64,000 bases of DNA from Trichoderma breve. Its lineage: Eukaryota > Ascomycota > Sordariomycetes > Hypocreales > Hypocreaceae. The notes under the pieces were generated by a model that did no database searches, was not told where the DNA came from, and saw only the letters and a program-made list of their open reading frames with translations. Shown here in pieces: positions 12,306 through 22,852 of this stretch. Every line of letters starts with the position of its first letter. Position 1 is the stretch's first letter. Both the position numbers and the translations under genes were made by a program. The stretch spans positions 2,108,001 to 2,172,000 of the forward strand of contig NC_079233.1 in NCBI RefSeq assembly GCF_028502605.1, read 5' to 3'.

Positions 12306-13070
12306 GTTGTCTTTACAACTTTAAAGTTGTGGTGGGATATGAGTTGCAATTCTGTTGAATCGAGTAAGACAAGGGGAATTGATGTTGAAGAATGGTTGTT
12401 ATAGTTGTCAAAGAGAAAGAGAAAAGTCTCCAACTCCAGGTCTTTAAATGCAAACTGGGTTACGAGCTGCGGCCTGTCTTATCTGTCGCATATCAACTTT
12501 CGGGCTATCGCTTCAACTGCTCAGCCGCAATCAGGCGAATAAACACAACTGTTCACTTTTAATAGGCTTTCAAGGCTTACGATTCACACAGCATGAAGCA
12601 AATACCACATCACGCTAATACCCCGCCTCGCATTCGTCGCTCCTCGTTTATTTGTTGGGGTTTGGGGCTACCGCTAATTGTGGAATAGAGTGGCATTGCA
12701 GTGTACGATACACGACTGCCTGTTATTAATAGCCTATGACATGAAGCGCTTTGTAAAGGATCAGTTTCATACAAATGAAGTTGTCGGGGAGAATAGGCAT
12801 TACCCATTACGTCTTGCTTCGCCGCAGAGGATTGAAATGAGACTTGACGCGTGGTTGTTGAGGCCTGGCCGATTGGTGGGATCGGCCGCAAATGTACTTC
12901 CTTGTCCGAAGATTGAAAGAGCCATCATAAGCATCGTCATCGTTCGGAGCAACATCAAAGTATCTTACAAGCAATTAAAAAGTGGATATCTTCACTCGGA
13001 TCATTGTGAATGGGAATCATTGTCATCATTAAAATAAATTGTGCCTCTCTGATGCCTAAAAGTTGTTCTT
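12306..13070. other. Promoter of GFA gene and 3' region of COG3
   Basis: Both neighbours are on the minus strand. The left part must be the promoter and leader of the GFA-domain gene, the right part the 3' end of COG3. Short frames here have no family resemblance. No RNA gene was recognised. Confidence 0.5.
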
Positions 13071-15585
13071 CTAATATCTCCGAGTTCCGTTGTCTGGGGT
13101 CTTCGCCTCGTTTTGTGCCTGCGCGTTGAGCTGTATGGCCTCTTTCAGCTTCGCAATCACTTCAGGTTGGTTGCTGAAAGCTGTGTCAAGTATGGTTTCG
13201 AGCTCGGCCTCTACCTTTGCGATGGGTTTCACTCCGGCTTTTCTGCTTTGAGAGTCATTGAAAAGGGACCCCCAGCGCTTCGTAAAGGCGTAAATGGACT
13301 GGCGCAGAAGCTCATCCAATTGCTCGCTCATATCCTCAACCGTGAGCGTCTTTGCGGTGACTGATGGCGCCCCTCGAGACCAAAGATTGCCGCTGATGAT
13401 GCTCCCGAAAAATCCCACCCAGTTTTGGGGGCTCAGTGTGTCCCAAATCTGGCCAAAATGCTGCATTGCGGGCTGGCTCCGTATATCCCCAATCTCGAGT
13501 GATACCAACTCATTCTTAATGATGAGCAAGTTCTTAACCATGAAGAGATCCGGGTCAGTGTCCGTTTTAAGCGACTTGATTCTTGCTTCAGCTCGCTGAA
13601 GTATCTGAATTGTCTCCCGCACAATCTTAAACACTACCGGACTGTTCTTCGCCTGCGTGGAAGAATGTTAGATCTGAGCAAACACACATTGACTTTATAA
13701 GTGACTTACAGATCGCTCTTTGGGCATTGCTTGGTCAAACATGGCTAGAAGCTCAATCGCTCGCTTGACTAGGGGATATGCGTTTGAAGATGCCACTCCG
13801 CCTACAACAGGACTGATCTTTAAGTGACTGTCTTGAGCCGGGGCTTTGGTGAGGGACTTGGTAATCTCTGCTTCAAATAAATTGTCTGTGAATGGCCACA
13901 AGTGGTCCGCAAGCAGCCGAGCGGCATATTCCCTGTACTTCCTGAAAGACGGGGACTCTTCCTCATCAACTTCCACCACACCATACTCATTGGCCAGCCA
14001 GCCTACCACATTACACGTTTCTTGAAGTTGAGCGGTTTGGAGTACAGTTTGCAAGTTGGTAGCTAACGGCACAATATTGCCTGGGTGAACCATCGAGGTG
14101 TTCACTAGCTTAACAGCCTGAAAAGCTGACTCTGGAGAGGGGCTCCAAACGAGTTCTATGTTGAAGATTTTGGTAAAAAGTCCATCCTCGCTATACATGC
14201 GTTCGAAAAGCTGCTTAATGAAGTTTCTGGAAGCTGTCTCTATTGAAAGGCTCTTAACTTCTTTCTGGTATTCGTCCATATCATGTTGCGTCATCAACTT
14301 CATGTCCCTGTCACGGGTAGTGAGATATGTTCGGAAGATGGTAGTAATGGCATTGACATATGTTGCAGTTGTAGTTGTGGCTTCCACTGGCTGGCCATAT
14401 GCATGGTAAGCCGATCGGACTACTTTTCGAATGTTTGGTAGGAGAGAGTAAGATTCTGCCATCATCTCCTCAAATCTGCCATAAGCGAGAGCATAGCGAG
14501 CGGACTCTGATTTCGTGGCGGCAATCTGGCGCGCAATATCGCCGGATACTTTATCCAAGCAGCTATTGAAGCCATGATCAAGAAGATGCAATGCCTTGGT
14601 AAGTAGGGCGTTGTATCGTGCTAAATACGAGTCGCGTTCGCGGTAATTTTCCTGCAGCCCGTCAATATCATGAGCATTCAGCCCAAAGCTTTGGTCTTCT
14701 TACATGAGCGGTCATGAATTTGATGCAAGAATCAATGTTTTCCACCATTTCGCCAAAGTCATCGTCTTCTACCAATTGACTGGCGCCGGGGGCGTTCAGC
14801 CGTCTTGTAGCCTTCTCCAGGTATGCGTAGTAGTAAAGGTCTGTGCCAACCTCATCCGCAAGCTTTTCCAATCGTCGCTGCTCCGCCAAGAGCTCTTCGC
14901 ATTGAGCTTGGAAAGTCGAAGTCTGAGCCTCAACAGAGAGGAAAGATTGTGATAACGTTGTCAGCAGCTTCAGTGTATCGTTGGCATTGTCGATCAAGCC
15001 TTCCAGGTGGCGCTCGGTCATTTTCAATTGATCGCGGTAAAGTCTGGTTGTTGGTTAGCTAGGCTCGAATCGCGCGTGTGTTCCTGAGGCATACAGATAC
15101 TCGCGCTGACTCTCCTCCAGGAGCCGGCTATCTAGCGATTCTGAAGACACGGTTTCCTTCTGGGGATACTGAGAAGCTTCAGAGCCCTCATGGAAGAGCG
15201 TCAAGGCCTCCCAATTTCTGCTCTTCCTGTCAATCTTCCGCCGCGGCTTGCGCTGAGAGTCTTTGAGAAGCTCCGCCTTGACAACATCGTAAAAGTCGGA
15301 GTATGAAGCGGCTCGGCGAGATAATGTGGGTTCGGGAGGGTCGTTTGTATTCTCTAATTCTTCTAGAACATCCTCGAGTGTCTCGGCGATATTGTTCGGC
15401 TCCTAGACAGAGTAAGTCGTCTATAACATGCTAATGAAAGGGCGATGGCCGACACCAACATTTGGCTGCTGTAGGAGCGATTCCTTGCGCTGGTGCCCAC
15501 GGGCCCTGCCACTAGACGTCTCGGCTCTGCCATTGTTACCGTTTCCAAGCTCTGGCACGAAACTGTACCAGCCGTCCTCGTACAT
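13071..15585 (-). CDS. cog3: Conserved oligomeric Golgi complex subunit 3 (Sec34)
   Basis: Five minus-strand exons (15460-15585, 15095-15402, 14704-15043, 13710-14651, 13071-13652) give 765 residues. Family knowledge: COG3 is in lobe A of the COG complex, which tethers vesicles recycling within the Golgi. The diagnostic block is around RDQLKMTERHLEGLID, followed by a conserved run ending SCIKFMTAH and, after an intron, ENYRERDSYLARYNALL and KALHLLDHGF. The remainder is a long helical body of the CATCHR type, ending in a Gln/Asn-rich tail. The first exon (42 residues) was assigned from an ATG with a phase-0 GTTGGT donor, which is a weaker donor than the others, so the N terminus is the least certain part. 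Introns are 51-57 bp. The other tether in the window, RINT1, is unrelated in position or orientation. Confidence 0.88.
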
Positions 15586-17013
15586 GGCGGCTCGAAGCTC
15601 GAAGCAAGACTCGAGTTATGGAGAGTGCGCCGATTGCTGCGTGGTCACTATTTGGGAACTGTTGCACCACCCCACGGTACTTGGCAGCAACATGCAAGGC
15701 CCATAGAAAAGTAAAGTACTGCTGCGATGGCTGCGGAAGCTAGCTGCTGACTAAGCACTTCCTCTACTTATACCGCGCGACGATTCCATTCAGACATGAT
15801 CACTCTTCGGCATTTCTTAACCTAGTAAATTTTCTTTTGCCAATTTTCTAATTTCTGTGAAGGTTTCATACGATTTTGAAACTTTTATTTATTGTTTAGG
15901 GCCGATATGCCCATAAATCAACAATGAAACATTGGGCACTACATGATCTCACTATCCTCTAACTCATTGACCAGATAGATGTCTCTGTATGATTTCTTCG
16001 AATTTATGCAGTGATTCGAGAAAAAAAGTCGTAACTATAAAAATAATCATAATTCAATTTACAAGATCCTTACTTTAGGCTCTGTCACGTAATTGAGTGT
16101 TTGGATGATCAAGATTATGAGTTATAATATACATCGCGGTGCTCGAATCCGATATAAGTGGCACTGCCGCGCACCAGCTTTCGGCCTACCCCAATTGATC
16201 GTCAAATAAGCTTCCCTCTCTCCTACTTTCTTCTAAATCTCTAACATAGAGATGGCTATCAGCTTAATGTTTTCTTTGTCTTAGAGCCATCCTGTGTAAG
16301 CCACTTCAACATCTCCTGCACTTGAAGACCTTGCCGGCAAGCATCTACTTTATTTCTCTGCTTTCTACCGAGGGTGATGGAACCCGGCAGAGTATACCAA
16401 GTACATGATGAGAATTACTAGCCGCATCGTGCTGGCAGAGATAAAACCTTGGGCGTTTTCCTTCCTCCATTCCTTTCTCAGCCTCCTGGGGAAGCAAAAA
16501 TGACAGCCCCCTATCTATCCTTGTTTAGGTGCTAATTTCCATAGCTGACAAGCTATCTACTCCATGAAATATGGAAATGGATCAAGTGCCTCAATGACTC
16601 CGTGCATGGTGTAAATCTTGTAATTACTATTCATGGTATCTTCAATACCCCAAGATAATTTCTCGATTTGCGTCTTGGATACGTTGATGCATCAACCTTT
16701 CAATGTCAAGAATGGGAATGGTTGATGGGTAGCCAATAGCGTGGATGCTATTGGCAGCTCGCAGCTTGGACCAGCCAATTAGCGGCATGACATCATCGGT
16801 TCGCCGAAAGCTTCAGTACAGGGATGTATGCACTAAAAGCCTTTTTACTTTTGCATACATGGATAGTGCATGATCTCATGGCATCTGCGACCTCACAGTC
16901 GGTCGCTGCACTCATACGCGGATCAATCCAGTCCACAGCGGGGCCATCAGGTATACTCCGGTATTGGTTGTTGAGCATCTAAGCAGCAATACCTAGATCA
17001 GAGACCCGTAGCT
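15586..17013. other. Divergent promoter region, COG3 and FMP25
   Basis: This 1.4-kb region separates two divergent genes. It is AT-rich near 15820-16090. Three CCAAT boxes lie within 50 bases upstream of FMP25 (listed separately). Short frames on the minus strand near 16790-16980 resemble nothing known. Confidence 0.55.
16732..16779. promoter_or_regulatory. Cluster of CCAAT boxes, two in a perfect inverted repeat
   Basis: GCCAATAGC at 16732-16740 is followed, after six bases, by its exact reverse complement GCTATTGGC at 16747-16755. A third box, GCCAAT, lies at 16774-16779. They sit about 235-280 bases upstream of the FMP25 start. Family knowledge: the fungal CCAAT-binding complex (Hap) controls many respiratory genes, and FMP25 is a respiratory assembly factor. 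Binding is inferred. Confidence 0.45.
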
Positions 17014-18801
17014 ATGAATGCCTCTCAGTCCGCCCTTCGGCGAGCGTCCCGTCTTCGTCTCTCAGCTCGACCACATCTCGCCACGAATCAGCGCCAATGG
17101 GTTCGATACGCCAGTGACTCAGCCGAGGGGAGGCCCAAGCGGCGAGGAGGGAAAGCCGTGGGATTTGCGGCTGTTTTCGCCGTGGCGGCAGTAGGAGCGT
17201 ACTACTATCCTAAGCTCCAAGCTCGACTGAGCTCGGCTCCTGAAGCAGCCCAGCCAGGGTATCAGAAAGCTGACTTGGAATTCGAAAAGACTCGCAAGCA
17301 CGCTGCCTCAAAGGAAGAGAACCGCGAGCTGATTAGCTCCCAGCACATGCAGGTGAAGAAAAGCTGGGAGCATCCCGGAGTCTATGCTTGGGGCTCGAAT
17401 ACGGGAAAAGTCATTGACCCTACTTCGAATGAGAAGAACATCAAGCTTCCCCGTAGAATATCACATTTCGACAACCAGCTTCTCCGTGACTTGAAGCTCA
17501 CTCAGGATTTTGGCGCAGCCATCACGGAGAAGGGCGACCTTGTGCAATGGGGCTTGGGATTTTCCAAGGTAGATCCAACGCCGGTGACGACTCTGAAGGG
17601 CAAGGATCTTGCCAAAATTGAAGTATCAGAGGACCGGATTATTGCTTTATCTCGCGGCGGCTCAGTATATGCCATACCGGCCTCCCGTGATGATCAAGAG
17701 GGCGGCAAGAAGCTGGAGCAGGAGAAGAGCTCTTGGTCCCTCTGGTCTTCGTCTGGCAGCGAGGCTATCAGCTTCCAAAGCTTGACCCCGACAGGGCTCG
17801 GATGGGGTGAGCGCGTTGTCGATATCAGCAGCGGACAAGAGCATTGCTTGCTGCGAACTTCAAACGGACGAGTTTTCTCCTGTGCCTCGAGCGCTTCATC
17901 CTTTCCAACAAAGGGACAAATGGGCATTCCGGGCCTCACCTGGGAGACACGCCCCAAGGGGCGTTATGATCAACCACATGAAGTCACTTCGCTCAAGGGG
18001 TTTGATATCAAGCAAATCGCAACGGGAGACTACCACTCGGTTGTTCTAGATAAACTCGGACGCATCTTTACGTTTGGTGATAACACTTTTGGTCAACTTG
18101 GCTTTGAGGCCCAACTGGGAAGTCCTTTTGTCTCTACGCCTACCATCTTACAAACTCACAAGCTGTACGGAAGTAGTGGGCTGGTATCCAAAGTTTCGTC
18201 AATCGCTGCCGGTGGTTTGAATACCTTCTTCGCCTGTGAAGCTGATGTGCCTGACGTCAGCAACAATGCGGCCGGTGTCACAGCACCTTCGAGGAGATTG
18301 CCCCATAGCACGTTTGACATTTGGGCTGCAGGGCAAGGCACCACTGGCTCGCTTGGCACTGGCAAATGGACTCATGTTTCTCTCGGGCCTACCAAAATGA
18401 AGGGGCTTTCAGGACTCTCTGAGTTTGATGAGAGAAGCAATCAGCTAGTGCCTATCAAGATCAAGACTCTGAGCATTGGCGCGACTCACGGCGCCGCAAT
18501 CATGGACAATGTGACACAAACTTCTGTGTCGAGCCGGTCCTCTGAGAATGAGACGTACTGGGGATCTGACGTGGTTTTCTGGGGAGGCAACGAACACTAC
18601 CAGCTAGGAACAGGCAAGCGGAATAACTTGAACACACCTACGTACATTTCACCACTGGATGGAGACGCGGGACGGCACAGATTATGTCTGACACCTCGAC
18701 AAACTGCCCGGCTAGGAGAAGGCGGCAAGGGCCGCAAAGTGACTCTAGAACAAAAAGTTGAATGCGGAAGATTTGTCACAGGGGTTTACTCTGCCGTTTG
18801 A
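17014..18801 (+). CDS. fmp25: FMP25-like mitochondrial RCC1-repeat protein
   Basis: A single-exon gene of 595 residues, unusual among its intron-bearing neighbours. Family knowledge: yeast Fmp25 is a mitochondrial inner-membrane protein needed for an early step of cytochrome bc1 (complex III) assembly and is built of RCC1-like repeats. Visible: an Arg/Ser-rich, acid-poor N terminus typical of mitochondrial targeting (residues 1-35), one transmembrane segment about residues 47-65 (VGFAAVFAVAAVGAYYY), then RCC1-type blades such as GVYAWGSNTGK, RIFTFGDNTFGQLGF and VVFWGGNEHYQLGTGKRNN. The start at 17014 gives the presequence directly and no earlier ATG is in frame nearby. The long linkers between blades are typical of the fungal orthologs. 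The assignment depends on this domain architecture and is strong. Confidence 0.88.
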   Translation: MNASQSALRRASRLRLSARPHLATNQRQWVRYASDSAEGRPKRRGGKAVGFAAVFAVAAVGAYYYPKLQARLSSAPEAAQPGYQKADLEFEKTRKHAASKEENRELISSQHMQVKKSWEHPGVYAWGSNTGKVIDPTSNEKNIKLPRRISHFDNQLLRDLKLTQDFGAAITEKGDLVQWGLGFSKVDPTPVTTLKGKDLAKIEVSEDRIIALSRGGSVYAIPASRDDQEGGKKLEQEKSSWSLWSSSGSEAISFQSLTPTGLGWGERVVDISSGQEHCLLRTSNGRVFSCASSASSFPTKGQMGIPGLTWETRPKGRYDQPHEVTSLKGFDIKQIATGDYHSVVLDKLGRIFTFGDNTFGQLGFEAQLGSPFVSTPTILQTHKLYGSSGLVSKVSSIAAGGLNTFFACEADVPDVSNNAAGVTAPSRRLPHSTFDIWAAGQGTTGSLGTGKWTHVSLGPTKMKGLSGLSEFDERSNQLVPIKIKTLSIGATHGAAIMDNVTQTSVSSRSSENETYWGSDVVFWGGNEHYQLGTGKRNNLNTPTYISPLDGDAGRHRLCLTPRQTARLGEGGKGRKVTLEQKVECGRFVTGVYSAV

Positions 18802-20318
18802 TGGAAGCAAGAAAAAGGGGGAGACGAAAAGCCATGTACAAGTATGGAGTGATGGAGAAAGTAATAATAGGTCGGGGCTCAGCTGATGTAGGATGTTGGA
18901 TGCGCATATCCGCCTATTGCTGAGCATACACATACGGGATTTGTATTGGCTTATAAGTTGTTGGGTGTCACATGTCTCACATGGTGTGTTGAAACCAAAG
19001 ATGGCGGTGCGAAGAACTAATGGTTGAAAAGATGAGGGGAAAAAAGGAAAGGGGAAAGGGAAAGGGAAAAGAGAAAAAGAAAGGGAAAACAAGGAAAAGA
19101 AAAGTTGATGCAAGGGAGTCGGAAGGGAAAAAACATTGTGGACTGTGCCTGAGATGCATGTACTGTAAGATATTATTAGGATGGATCGATCTCTCCATTA
19201 TGATTTGCCCCCGTTTTGGGAACATTGAGTGATGTGCACACACAGACGCAGATGCAAAACACGCCGAGCCGAGCACAGTCACAAAAGGTGGCGACACGAG
19301 CTTCAGCTGACGCGAGCAAGCCTCTGTCCCAGGGCTGGCTGGATGACGCGCTCAGGAGGAGGAAGCGAATCAAATGACCACACCTTGAGTTTGAACAAAA
19401 ATAACTGGCAGCGTCTTAGTGGTGGATGCAGCATGCAGGTACTGGGTGCACTTACACAAGTCGCGTGCTTGGAATCAACGCGATGCGCTGCGGAACTCCA
19501 CTGAAGAAGTTGGCATCAATGTGACGGCGCTAATCCCGGCCTAGTGCGCTGTGATGTACATGTATATGCATGCATGCAATCAATATCCCAAGCCTGGCGC
19601 TCTTGGCCTGGTCAGATGTTTCAATCGCAACAGCAGATATATCATTTTTTTTTTGTCCTCACGGAGTGTTGTCCTTGTCCATCCTTATTACTGTTATTAC
19701 TGTACCGGGGATTACCTACCGGGTGCCTACCGAAACTACAAGGCACTACTACTAATACACGTATGTACCCGGTGCTAGTATTACGATTCAATCTGGTACC
19801 TTCGTAAGCAATCCATCTTCGCTAAAGCATCGGGCAATCTTACAGCCCTCAGATTGCATGCATCAAATCCAATATTGGCTTCATTAGCAGGTACCGGTAC
19901 CACTTCCGTCAGCGCCGCCTGCGCCGTGTGCTGGGAACCTCTACACCAGATCCCCTCGCACTTTCCCGCGATTGCATATTCCTCTTCTTGCCATCGCCTC
20001 CTCTTCCAGACTCCGGACTCATCATATCCTTCTTCTCCCGCTTTTTTTTTCCTCTTCTCTTTCACTTTCGCGCGCTCCTTGACAGAATCTTTACTTTTCT
20101 TCTTCTTCGCAAACCAGGTACATCCATACCTTTGATATTACTATTATTTTTCTCTGTCGCCGCTCTCACCAACCAAACCCGCCAACGATCGAAATCCGAA
20201 ATCCAAATCCACGGCGACAGCGACAGCGACGGCTAATCCAGCACGCTTAGTTGTCTTCTTGGCCAAAGCCGTGAGAAAGGCAGCCGCCAGGGCTACCAAA
20301 ATCTCCTCCCTGGCTGTC
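18802..20318. other. FMP25 3' region and long leader of the phosphatase gene
   Basis: A purine-rich run at about 19030-19110 follows the FMP25 stop. The right-hand part (about 19970-20130) is strongly pyrimidine-rich on the plus strand, as in fungal leaders, and precedes the phosphatase start. One exact copy of the GTACNNGTAC palindrome lies at 19891-19900. No coding frame is convincing. Confidence 0.55.
19891..19900. promoter_or_regulatory. GTACNNGTAC palindrome upstream of phosphatase gene
   Basis: The sequence GTACCGGTAC is a perfect palindrome of the same form as seven copies found between 55410 and 60566. It lies about 420 bases upstream of the phosphatase start. Whether a protein binds it is unknown. 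Confidence 0.3.
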
Positions 20319-21850
20319 ATGGATAAGATCCCCAAGTTTCGCCGGAAACCCAAACCTCCAGTCATCGAGACGGCCCTCGATCGCAATGCCGCCGTCGCAT
20401 CGGAAAACATGAGCGTCAACGATTCGGTGCAGCGAACGCACCACAAAATGTCACCATTCAAGAGCTTGCGACTGCGAGGCCCGTCGAAGCGCGCTAGAGA
20501 CAGTCCTCCTTCAGACCTCACTCCAACCACACCGTCAGCCGTCGTGGTGGCCCAGGATGGCATCCAGTCGCCGCCGAGGCCTACACGACCAGCGTCTCAG
20601 CCAGCGCAACACAAATCGCCGCCTGTGCAAGATCGCCGTAGGAGCGTCAACCAGCCGCCACCAGTTTTGCCAGCCTTCTTGACGCTGTCGCAGCAAGGTG
20701 CGTCATATCTCTCACCAAGATAAGCTAATATGCAAGCCGAATGCATATGCACGTCATATCTACTGGCGCTACAAGTACTCCCGCCCCGCTAACATCGCAC
20801 GCCATTACAGACATCGACGTCAAATATCAGGAACTCACCTGGGCTGAGCGAGTCAGAGTTGCGCAGGGCATGCGAGACGACAACATGGGGGATGCACGAT
20901 GGATCATCTACAAGCACGCCGATACGTACGAGAAGATGGATCGCTACATTAACATCAAACCCTGGGCTTATAACCGGGTCAAGCTTCGGGTCCCAGAAAC
21001 CGAATTCGACTATGTCAACGCCTCTGCCATTACTCTTACGTCCCCGACTGACCCGAACAAGCCGCCGTTGCGTTACCTTGCCATGCAAGGCCCTACGGTA
21101 TCCTCATTCGACCATGTCTGGCGCATGATTGCTGAACAGTGTCCCTCCCCCGCTGTCATTGTGCAGCTCACAAACATGATTGAGCTTGATGTGATCAAGT
21201 GTGATCAGTATTTCCCCATGGGCGATGAACTTCCCACAGGCGGACAGGATACCGTCTGGGGTGTCAACGACTACAATCTGTGGAACGACAACTGGAGGGC
21301 AGACCTCACCTTTGTTTCGGTGGAGGAGCTTGCAGGTGGCGCAATTGAGAAGCGCAAACTTCTCCTTCATGTCCAAGGGGAGAAAGAACCCCGCGTTGTC
21401 TGGCATTTCCTCTACAGACGCTGGCCCGATTTTGGTGTACCAACTTCAGATGACTTGGACAGCTTTCTAGAGCTAATGAAGCTATCGCGATCGTATTGCG
21501 CACCATCAACCCCACGCATTATTCATTGCAGCGCGGGTGTAGGTCGTACGGGTACATTTATCTGTCTTGAACATTTGATTAGGGAACTAAACGCAGGGTA
21601 CCTGGCAAGATACGATTTGCCTATGGAGCGTGCCGATCTTGTCTTTCAAGCGGTTGATAGCCTCCGCCAGCAACGCCGCGGCATGGTCCAAGGCGAAATC
21701 CAATACCGGTTCATCTACCAAGTCATGCGAAAGCTCTGGCAGGACAAGTACGGCACTGTGGACGAGGAAGCCAGCAGCCGTGAACCAGCAGCTAAGAGAC
21801 TCGAGGTTGCGAGTCCCTTTGCTGGCAACTTTCGGCCGGCAACAAATTAG
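20319..21850 (+). CDS. Protein tyrosine phosphatase, classical type
   Basis: Exons are 20319-20697 and 20811-21850 with a 113-bp intron, giving 472 residues. Family knowledge: classical PTPs remove phosphate from tyrosine through a cysteine-phosphate intermediate and in fungi damp MAP-kinase and cell-cycle signalling. Visible: an N-terminal basic, Pro/Ser-rich tail of about 126 residues (low complexity, possibly regulatory), then the catalytic domain. The domain shows YVNAS (substrate loop region, about 194-198), the WPDFGVP loop at 331-337 and the signature HCSAGVGRTG with nucleophile Cys366 and Arg372. I chose the ATG at 20319 because the longer upstream frame opens only with TTG. All catalytic residues are present, so it should be active. 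It resembles yeast Ptp1 and fission-yeast Pyp proteins, but I cannot place it on one branch. Confidence 0.9.
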
Positions 21851-22852
21851 CGATTTAACCGCGGCAGAGCAGCCTCGGACTTTACAGCCGCGATTCTGCG
21901 AAGTAAGAGCTCAGCATCAGCGGGTTGAGCGATGGGGTTGTCCTCACGCTTTTACGCTCTTCTTTGTCTTATTCTTCTTTGGAACTTTTTTTCTCCAACT
22001 TCACTTCAATATTACTACGCAGGGATGTCTTGACCTGACGCAACTTGGACATGAGGTTTTAATGGCTGCTTCTTTTTCCCTCTTCTTTTTTTCCCATGTC
22101 ACCAACAAAGGTGGCAATCAACCTTGCATACATTTCTGCTTCTACTATTATCTTGTAGTCCTTTTTTACCCCTTCTTTTCTTCTTCTTGAGTGGTACCAT
22201 TCTACTCTATGTTATGGTCTCCCATTGTCGGAAACCTCGTATCACGAAGTCTTCATAGAAGGATCACAGTCGGACATACAGCATTCGGGGCATGAAGCGA
22301 AACGGAAACCCCGGAACTAGCATTGATTCACGAAAGGGTAATGAAGAAACAATATGCCCTTTCTTTCTTGTTTTTTTTCCTCTTTCATAACATAGCGATG
22401 AAACAACATTATTACGGGAGACGTGTTGGAGATTGTACGTATATAGATACTGAGAGCAAAAAATCGAACTAAATGCATGAGCGAAAGGATAAACAGACAG
22501 ACAGACTACCTCCCGACTTTGGTATTAAACTCCACGATGTGTTCGTTTCCCTTCCCCATTCAGTATATATACTTCATTAAAACGTGGTCTTTCCCTTTCC
22601 CGTATGGGTCCAATTCTCATATAAATCAATTTTGATCCCGCACCAAAGCATTATTTTTATCCCCTGTTCCCCTGTTGTACGACCGACTACAAGATTCTTT
22701 GTAGATTGAAACATAGGAAAAGAACGCGGAGACAAAAGAAAACAAAACAAAACGTTGGATGGATTAAGCGAAGTATGCAGTTGTAAGACAAACCCAGCCT
22801 ATTGTAAACCTGCCCGTGTACGAGGTTCCCGTGTACAGAATAACTCGCCCTC
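21851..22852. other. Convergent 3' region
   Basis: This 1-kb stretch lies between the ends of the phosphatase gene (+) and the mucin-like gene (-). It is rich in T and pyrimidine runs on the plus strand. The frame at 21630-22190 overlaps the phosphatase in another phase and is not supported as a gene. Confidence 0.55.
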
